A stretch of 64,000 nucleotides of DNA from Phycisphaeraceae bacterium (lineage in GTDB: Bacteria > Planctomycetota > Phycisphaerae > Phycisphaerales > Phycisphaeraceae), in assembly GCA_020849625.1 (NCBI GenBank), contig JADLFV010000068.1, forward strand, positions 1 to 64,000, given 5' to 3'. The number at the start of each line of letters is the position of its first letter. Position 1 is the stretch's first letter. The translations under genes were made by a program, and so were the position numbers. Below are positions 58,604-64,000 of this stretch, one piece after another. Under the pieces are notes generated by a model. The model was not told the DNA's origin. It did not search any database and was given only the letters and a program-made list of their open reading frames with translations.

Positions 58604-60409
58604 TTACGGGTTAGCCGGGGCGTTGGGAACGGTCTCGTCGGCGGCCGCGGCGGACTCGGGTCGCACCTGCGGGGCCTGCTGGGGAATTTCCTCCACCAGG
58701 CGGGCCAGCGGACTGCTGCGGACCTCGATCGGGGCCGGGATCGCGCCATCGCGGCAGAGTTGATAGAGCGTGTCGGCCACCTGTCCGAAGGTCAGGTCCA
58801 GGCCTTCCTGCGGCTGATCCATGGAGGGCTGGTGTCCCATCAGGTAAACCAACGTGGCGACCAGGGGCTGGGCTTTGAGTTGCTTGGGCTCATCGCCGGG
58901 CGCTTCACGGTAGTAAACCTGCAGCGGGCCGGGCGCGTCATCTTCGCCATCGAGCCGCAGCATCAGCTTGTCCTTCCACATGCTCTCCAGCATGGGGGCG
59001 CGCAGGCTCAGATCGGGCTGAAAGATCACCACGCGCGGTATGCCGTGGGGCGTGATGTAAACCAACGGCTTTTCGGAGTTGACGCGATCAATCAGGTATT
59101 TGACGCCATTGTCATCGCTGATCACGGTGCGGCCGATGGTTTCGTCGCTGTTGGCAGAGAGCGATTCGTAGGCGGCCAGGCGCACCTGCAGGTCATCGTC
59201 ATCGAGCAGCTTATTGAGGGCGGAAGTCACGCTCAGGTTTCGCGGCAGATTGACCAGGGCCTCGACGGCCGCGATGCGCGTGGCGGAGTCGCCGATGCGG
59301 GCAAGTTCGCACAGAGGGTCGCCCGCCTGCTGATCGCCCAGCCATGCTCCGCCCTGGAGGGCCGCCAGACGCAGCGAAGCGATCGGCGAGTTGTAGTGCT
59401 CGCGCAGCACGGGAATGATGGCCCGGCCCATGGCCTTCCAGCACAGCAGCACGTCCGCAGTTTTGGATTCGTTGTCGGGATCGTCGCGGATCAGCTCCGC
59501 CAGCCGTGCCGCCTGCTGCGTTTCGAAGCCGGTGCCGCTTTCGATGTAGAGATGGGTGACCAGGTTCACCAACTGGGCGGGATTGCCGGCAAAACGCAGG
59601 GGAATGTTCAACTGGATGATCAGATCGGTCTGGGCCTGGGCGATCTCCTGTTCGTCGGTGGTTACGCTGAAGCGGGCATTGATGCGGTCGGCGATCAGGC
59701 GGCTGCGCGACCAACTGGCCTGGTTGAGCACCAGCGTGATGGGGCGGGACTGGGTCACTGTGCCCCCGGCCACGATCAAGGCACGGCGGCGGAAGTCCAG
59801 TTGCCGCTGCTCGTCGGGCCGATCGTCGAATGGATTGATGTAGGTTGGGCCTTTGGCTTCCGCCAGGGGGCGCAGGTACATGTTGGCGGAGTTGGCGCCG
59901 CCGGCAGCCAGGTCGGTGGTCCACAGTCTTCCACCAGCCAGACTGGTGGTGTCGGTGTCGCTGTCCAGGGCGGCCACCGCCACGTCAAAGGGCGTCCCGG
60001 CCACCGCCCCGGGCGGGATGAAGCCATAGACCACGACCACCGCGGTATCCAGGTCAGCCAGCACGCGCGCCGGTGACATATCCATCGCCCCCAGCCGCGC
60101 CGAGCCCAAGCCGCGCTTGCGCATGTCGTTGATCAGCTTCTGCCGCAGGTAGGGCGGCACCTGGGCCGAGCCGGTGTTGCTGCCGGGGGGCAGGACGACC
60201 AGGCCGAAGTTGCTGACCAGCAGGGGCTGGAAATCGCGGATGCTGACCATGGAGCCGACAGTTTCGCGCAGGTAAGCCGGCCCGGTGAAGGAAGCAGCGG
60301 GCGGAGCAGCCGGGGCGCGGTTCATTTTTGAGCCGCTGTCTTTGCAGGAAATCAACAGGCTAAGCAGCAATAACATGACGGACGCGGCGAGCATCGCTCT
60401 GGCGGTCAT
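58604..60409 (-). CDS. Lipoprotein with HEAT-like repeats, function unknown
   Basis: A 601-aa protein with a lipoprotein signal: hydrophobic residues then LLISCKDSG, lipobox LISC with Cys at residue 19. A Pro/Ala-rich linker (APAAPPAASF) and a large N-terminal domain follow (FGLVVLPPGSNTGSAQVPPY), then HEAT-like helical repeats around residues 330-470 (SPIASLRLAALQGGAWLGD, ATRIAAVEALVNLPRN, LQVRLAAYESLSANSDET). Likely tethered to a membrane facing the periplasm. ATG 60409 has GAGG 8 bp upstream; the longer frame is repeat-encoded. The gap 58466-58603 to smc shows no element. Confidence 0.72.
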   Translation of the reverse strand: MTARAMLAASVMLLLLSLLISCKDSGSKMNRAPAAPPAASFTGPAYLRETVGSMVSIRDFQPLLVSNFGLVVLPPGSNTGSAQVPPYLRQKLINDMRKRGLGSARLGAMDMSPARVLADLDTAVVVVYGFIPPGAVAGTPFDVAVAALDSDTDTTSLAGGRLWTTDLAAGGANSANMYLRPLAEAKGPTYINPFDDRPDEQRQLDFRRRALIVAGGTVTQSRPITLVLNQASWSRSRLIADRINARFSVTTDEQEIAQAQTDLIIQLNIPLRFAGNPAQLVNLVTHLYIESGTGFETQQAARLAELIRDDPDNESKTADVLLCWKAMGRAIIPVLREHYNSPIASLRLAALQGGAWLGDQQAGDPLCELARIGDSATRIAAVEALVNLPRNLSVTSALNKLLDDDDLQVRLAAYESLSANSDETIGRTVISDDNGVKYLIDRVNSEKPLVYITPHGIPRVVIFQPDLSLRAPMLESMWKDKLMLRLDGEDDAPGPLQVYYREAPGDEPKQLKAQPLVATLVYLMGHQPSMDQPQEGLDLTFGQVADTLYQLCRDGAIPAPIEVRSSPLARLVEEIPQQAPQVRPESAAAADETVPNAPANP

Positions 60410-60505
60410 CGGCATCACCTCGGACCAGGGGGAAAACGGACCTGTGGGCGGGCAGATCATTGTCCCCGTCCGGGTGGGGACGGTCAAGCTGCCGCTGAAG
60501 CGGCG

Positions 60506-60630
60506 GAAATTCGAATGACGAAATTCGAATGACGAATCAATGTTCGAATGACGAATGCTCCGAGTTTGGTCTTCGTCATTGGAATTTCGACATTGTTTCG
60601 TCATTCGGATTTTGTCATTCGAATTTCCCG
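60506..60630. repeat. Short-period repeat palindrome, unit TTCGAATGACGAA
   Basis: Left arm ATTCGAATGACGAAATTCGA with ATGACGAATC (60509 on) faces right arm CGTCATTGGAATTTCGACAT with TCGTCATTCGG (60573 on). It fills most of the gap between the PhyH gene stop and the lipoprotein start. Confidence 0.88.
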
Positions 60631-60644
60631 TTTCCAGGCGGGCC

Positions 60645-61487
60645 TCAGTGGTAGGTCAACGGCTTGACGAAGTCGCCCTCGTAGCCGCAGGGGCCGCCAC
60701 CGGTGCTGGCCTGATAGCTGATTTCGCTGCCGTCGAAGGCCAGGATGGGCAGGTAGAACCTGGCGACGGTGTGGCTGGAGCGGGGCATGTAGTGGCAGAT
60801 GAAGGATCGCCGCCAGCGGTCCTTGGAGCGGTTGGGCCCGGAGCCGTGGATCAGCGAGCCGTTGAAGAACAGTACGTCGCCGGGCTGCATGTCCGCGGGC
60901 ACGGCCTTCATGCCCTTGGGCGGGTTGACCAGGTGGGTGGTGAAGCTCCTTGTCAGATCCGCCTGATCGGGGCAGATCAGGTCGATTTTGTGCGTGCCGG
61001 GCACGACCATGAGGCCGCCGTTTTCGGTATCCACGCGGTCGATGGCGGTCCAGGCGGCAATGCAGTTGCCGGGTGTGACTTCGAGGTAGAAATTGTCCTG
61101 GTGCAGGGCCTGGCCGCGTGAGCCGGGGGCCTTGAAGTAGTACATGCTCTGGCACGCGACCGCCTCTTCGGCGAACAGTTGCTCCAGCACATGGCCCACG
61201 CGCGGGTCGAGCATCATGCGCCTGGACCAGTCGTCGAAGCGGTGCGGGTGCAGCACCCGTGGATAGCGGGCCAGGGGGTCGTCTTTGCCGATGGTGGCGC
61301 TGGAGGGATCGGGCGTCCAGTGCCCGGGCACCGGCTCGTTGCGTTCAGCCAGGTCGTCGAAGAAGCGGCGGGTGCGCTCCACCTGCTGCTCGTTGAACAG
61401 GCGGGGCACGATCAGGTAGCCGTCCTTGTCGTAGTCAGCCAACTGCTGGGCTGTCAGGGTGAGGCGGTTGCTCGTGGCGGTCAGCAT
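60645..61487 (-). CDS. Phytanoyl-CoA dioxygenase family (PhyH) oxygenase
   Basis: A 280-aa Fe(II)/2-oxoglutarate oxygenase. DYDKDGYLIVPRLFNEQQVE starts the fold; ALHQDNFYLE supplies the HxD iron ligands and FNGSLIHGSGPNRS the distal His; RRSFICHYMPRS holds the 2-oxoglutarate Arg region. The substrate is unknown; planctomycetes carry many such enzymes, often next to AraC regulators. ATG 61487 is preceded by GGAGCG. Divergent from the AraC gene with 130 bp between starts, so probably its target. Confidence 0.9.
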   Translation of the reverse strand: MLTATSNRLTLTAQQLADYDKDGYLIVPRLFNEQQVERTRRFFDDLAERNEPVPGHWTPDPSSATIGKDDPLARYPRVLHPHRFDDWSRRMMLDPRVGHVLEQLFAEEAVACQSMYYFKAPGSRGQALHQDNFYLEVTPGNCIAAWTAIDRVDTENGGLMVVPGTHKIDLICPDQADLTRSFTTHLVNPPKGMKAVPADMQPGDVLFFNGSLIHGSGPNRSKDRWRRSFICHYMPRSSHTVARFYLPILAFDGSEISYQASTGGGPCGYEGDFVKPLTYH

Positions 61488-61617
61488 AGGGGTCGCTCCG
61501 GGCGTGCTTGGATGACGCTGAAAAGTTAGAATGATTCTGCCCTGTTGACCATGACCGCAATGGTCAATCAGATAGACATTCCTGCCATCGCCCGATTCGG
61601 TATGATGGAGAGCCGTC

Positions 61618-62433
61618 ATGGAACTGGAATCTCTTAAAGTGTTTCATGTCGGACATTTTCATCATTTTCCCAGTCACCTGACTGAGCGCGATCAGCCCAA
61701 GGACAACCTGATCATCTGGGTCATCGGCGGACGAGGCTGGGCACGCAGCAATGATCGCAAAGTCGATGCTCAGACCGGCTCACTGTTGCTGTTTGAGAAG
61801 GGCGTGCCCCATGGTTACGGCAGTGACCAGCAGCAGCCCTGGGACATCGTCTGGTCTCATTTCGACGGCTCTGAAGCGGTCGCTTACCTCAATGCCTTGC
61901 GCGAGGCTGGCGGCGACATGCTGCGGGTGCGCCTGGGACTGGACGAGGTCATCCGGCAGCGCTGGATGGAGATGCTGGTGGTGCAGGAAACCGCCGGGCC
62001 TCAGTTGTGCTCGCACCTGCTGCACGGGGCGCTGGGCCTGATGATCCGCCGCCTGCAATTGCTGCAACTGCACCCAGCCCCCGCTCAACTGGAGACGATC
62101 CAACGCCTGCAGCGCTGGATCGGCGAGCATCTGTCCGAGCCGATCAGCATCGAGCAACTGGCCAAGATCGCCTGCACCTCGCCGCGGCAGCTCTCGCGCC
62201 TGTTCGCCCAGGCGGTCAACAGCAGTCCCATGCGCTACGTCATCGATCAGCGCATCGCCCGGGCCTGCGTCATCCTCAGCGAGTCTTCCGCCTCCGTGCA
62301 GCAGGTGGCTTATGCGGTGGGCTTCGACAATCCGTACTATTTTTCCCGCCAGTTTCATCGCCGCATCGGTTGCAGTCCCAGCGAATACCGGGCCCAGCGC
62401 CAGGGCAGCGGCGAGCACGCAAGGTGGCTATGA
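61618..62433 (+). CDS. AraC-family transcriptional regulator
   Basis: A 271-aa regulator. N-terminal cupin-like sensor (LIIWVIGGRGWARSNDRKVD, GSLLLFEKGVPHGYG, a sugar-binding-type pattern). The C-terminal pair of HTH motifs is intact: ISIEQLAKIACTSPRQLSRL, and QQVAYAVGFDNPYYFSRQFH ending GCSPSEYR. The 130-bp region upstream is shared with the divergent PhyH gene and includes GACCATGACCGCAATGGTC (61548-61566), an imperfect inverted repeat that could be its operator. The inducer is unknown. Confidence 0.92.
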   Translation: MELESLKVFHVGHFHHFPSHLTERDQPKDNLIIWVIGGRGWARSNDRKVDAQTGSLLLFEKGVPHGYGSDQQQPWDIVWSHFDGSEAVAYLNALREAGGDMLRVRLGLDEVIRQRWMEMLVVQETAGPQLCSHLLHGALGLMIRRLQLLQLHPAPAQLETIQRLQRWIGEHLSEPISIEQLAKIACTSPRQLSRLFAQAVNSSPMRYVIDQRIARACVILSESSASVQQVAYAVGFDNPYYFSRQFHRRIGCSPSEYRAQRQGSGEHARWL

Positions 62434-62462
62434 TGCACTCGCGGGGTATGACCCGCCAGGCG

Positions 62463-62582
62463 GGAAATTCGAAACTCGAAACTCGAAATAAATCCCAAAC
62501 CCCAAAGTTCACCCTGGTACGGCTTTTCCTGTTCGAGTTTTGAGTTTATTTCGAGTTTCGAGTTTCGGATTTCGAGTTTTTG
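62463..62582. repeat. Short-period repeat palindrome, unit TCGAAACTCGAAA
   Basis: Left arm GAAATTCGAAACTCGAAACT with CGAAATAAATCCCAAA faces right arm GAGTTTATTTCGAGTTTCGA with GTTTCGGATTTCGAG. The spacer of about 30 bp has no gene. It lies between the AraC gene and the aminotransferase gene. Confidence 0.88.
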
Positions 62583-62650
62583 CCCCCGTGGGTTGTCATG
62601 GACCCCGTGGGGGGGGTAACTGTTGGGGGCAGAGAAGAGGACTTTCGATC

Positions 62651-63850
62651 GTGACTCGTCGAATCTACATGGACAACGCGGCCACCAGCTTCCCCAAGCC
62701 CCCGGAAGTGGTGCAGGCCATGCAGCATTACGCGCTGCATCTGGGCGCCAGTCCCGGCCGGGGGGCATATGCTGAAGCCCGCGAGTCGGCCACCCTCATG
62801 CAGAACTGCCGCGTCCGCCTGTGCAGGCTGATCGGGGCCGATGCACAGCAGCCGCAGCAGGTCATCTTCACCCTCAACACCACCGACTCGTTAAACCTGG
62901 CCATCCGTGGCACGGTCATGGCCCGCACCGGCCGGCGGCATCTGATCACCAGCGACCTCGATCACAACTCTGTGCTGCGACCGTTCAACGCCCTGTGCGC
63001 CAGCGACCCGCGGATCACGCAGACCCGCGTGCCCTGCGACCCCCGGAATGGTTTAGTCGATCCCGATGACATCCGCCAAGCGATCACGCCCGAGACTTGC
63101 CTGATCGCCATCGTGCACGGTTCCAACGTCAGCGGCACCCTGCAGCCGATCGCCCAGATCGGGCAGATCGCCAAAGAGCATGACATCGCGTACTGCGTCG
63201 ATGCCGCCCAGTCGCTGGGTCACGTGCCGATCGACCTGGCGCAGCTTCACGTGGATCTGCTGGCTGCTCCCGGTCACAAGGGATTGCTCGGCCCGCTGGG
63301 CACCGGCGTGCTCTACATCCGCCCGGGCTTCGAGCAGCGCATGATCCCCGTGCGCGAAGGCGGCACCGGCTCGGTCAGCGAACGCGATGTGCAGCCCGAC
63401 TTCCTGCCCGACCGCTTCGAGGCCGGCAGTCACAACGCCATCGGGTTGATCGGCCTGTCCGAAGGGATCAACTGGCTGCTGCAGCGCAGCGTGAAAGAGG
63501 TCTGGCGTCACGAGTGCGAGCTGATGCGGATCATGCTCGCCGGCCTGCGCGACATCGAGGGGCTGACCCTCTTCGGGCCCCGGACCGTTGAGCATCGCTG
63601 CGGCGTCTTCTCCGTGCGAATCGAGGGCTACGACGCTCCGCTGGACCTCTCCAACGCACTCGAGCAGCAGTTCGGGCTGCTGACCCGCAGCGGCATCCAC
63701 TGTGCCCCCCACGCCCACCGCACCTTGGGCACGCTCGCGCACAGCGGCACCACGCGCTTCAGCTTCGGGCCCTTCCTGACTCACGACGACGTCCGATATG
63801 CCGTTGAATCCCTGGCCCATATCGCTGCTGCGGCACACGCTTCGGTCTGA
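62651..63850 (+). CDS. Cysteine-desulfurase-like class V aminotransferase
   Basis: A 399-aa PLP enzyme. IYMDNAATSFPKPPEVVQAM opens the fold; IVHGSNVSGTLQPIAQIGQI; DAAQSLGHVPIDLAQLHVDL; APGHKGLLGPLGTGVLYI holds the PLP lysine; TRSGIHCAPHAHRTLGTLAH carries the candidate catalytic Cys. The RSGIHCAP pattern fits the SufS/CsdA-like subfamily that is often separate from isc genes. Known reaction: sulfur transfer from cysteine. GTG 62651 fits with AAGAGG 10 bp upstream; the frame further upstream is repeat. No iron-sulfur cluster genes are adjacent. Confidence 0.88.
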   Translation: MTRRIYMDNAATSFPKPPEVVQAMQHYALHLGASPGRGAYAEARESATLMQNCRVRLCRLIGADAQQPQQVIFTLNTTDSLNLAIRGTVMARTGRRHLITSDLDHNSVLRPFNALCASDPRITQTRVPCDPRNGLVDPDDIRQAITPETCLIAIVHGSNVSGTLQPIAQIGQIAKEHDIAYCVDAAQSLGHVPIDLAQLHVDLLAAPGHKGLLGPLGTGVLYIRPGFEQRMIPVREGGTGSVSERDVQPDFLPDRFEAGSHNAIGLIGLSEGINWLLQRSVKEVWRHECELMRIMLAGLRDIEGLTLFGPRTVEHRCGVFSVRIEGYDAPLDLSNALEQQFGLLTRSGIHCAPHAHRTLGTLAHSGTTRFSFGPFLTHDDVRYAVESLAHIAAAAHASV

Positions 63851-63927
63851 GCGACTTTGCCGTCCTTAAGGGTCGTAACGATCGTGTCGATGTCACCTGT
63901 GGAGTTCGCTCTACTGGGTGACTGCGC

Positions 63928-64000
63928 GTGAAGCAATTCATCTTTCTATGCCTGTTGACGCTGGGCGGCGGCCTGGGAGGCTTGATTCACCCGTTCTGGG
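63928..64000 (+). CDS. Start of a membrane protein (cut by window edge)
   Basis: GTG 63928 begins KQFIFLCLLTLGGGLGGLIH with PFW, a hydrophobic first helix typical of O-antigen ligase/polymerase-like or other multi-pass proteins. Only 24 codons are in the window. The gap 63851-63927 shows nothing notable. Confidence 0.5.
   Translation, partial: MKQFIFLCLLTLGGGLGGLIHPFW

Noticed and set aside
1-64000. tRNA or rRNA genes
   Set aside because: Both strands were read for T-arm and conserved rRNA words; none formed a cloverleaf or matched. Small or odd tRNAs could be missed without a tool.

Overview
This is a GC-rich (about 60-65% by eye) bacterial chromosome segment carrying about 50 genes. The gene content points to the phylum Planctomycetota, most likely class Phycisphaerae. 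Pointers are a TPR protein with two RNA-polymerase-alpha-CTD-like domains, a PEP-CTERM protein, prepilin-type proteins, a fibro-slime protein, polysaccharide-active secreted proteins and phylum-typical unknown membrane proteins. The lineage is an inference from gene content; no rRNA or tRNA gene was seen.

Layout. 0-4.6 kb: a cut-off ORF, a PEP-CTERM protein, the TPR/alpha-CTD protein, an envelope protein and a WYL regulator. 4.7-6.2 kb: a minus-strand lipid cassette (hotdog dehydratase, acyl carrier protein, second hotdog). 6.3-12.3 kb: galK overlapping a D-amino-acid-transaminase-like gene, a CYTH protein, a HEAT-repeat pair and a DUF2617-like gene. 12.3-29.3 kb: housekeeping genes valS, ffh, rsmD, hisS, ileS and murC, with an NtrC-type regulator. 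29.4-34.3 kb: a BNR-4-like secreted protein, a GH57 branching enzyme and guaB. 34.3-35.4 kb: an IS200-like (RAYT) transposase inside a cluster of REP palindromes. 35.4-42.3 kb: a prepilin, hemB, a membrane protein, a GyrI-like protein and two secreted proteins. 42.5-49.9 kb: a minus-strand type IV pilus/type II secretion-like cluster (two pseudopilins, a PilX-like giant, PilC/GspF, PilT, two PilZ proteins). 49.9-64 kb: a ClC channel, rnpA, a heparinase-like enzyme, smc, a HEAT lipoprotein, a PhyH oxygenase divergent from an AraC regulator, a cysteine-desulfurase-like enzyme and the start of a membrane protein.

The most striking feature is not a gene. More than twenty places carry short-period (about 7-11 bp) degenerate tandem repeats, usually as two facing arms forming an imperfect palindrome of about 60-170 bp. 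Unit sequence differs between loci (for example GGCACCAAGGCACCGA, TAGGCAGTAGG, GGGTATC, AATCTAAA, GATGGCG), but both arms of one element share a unit. Two elements enclose a four-helix-bundle (S23/23S rRNA intervening-sequence family) gene between their arms. The others look like gene-less derivatives. Arms abut start and stop codons, encode signal or prepilin leaders, and lie in frame inside smc, valS and ileS. I read them as one undescribed family of palindromic repeat elements, possibly tied to the four-helix-bundle protein.

Three other repeat populations are present: RAYT-linked REP hairpins, a 105-bp palindrome in two copies, and a decamer CTTCCGGGGG found at least 13 times on both strands, mostly inside genes.
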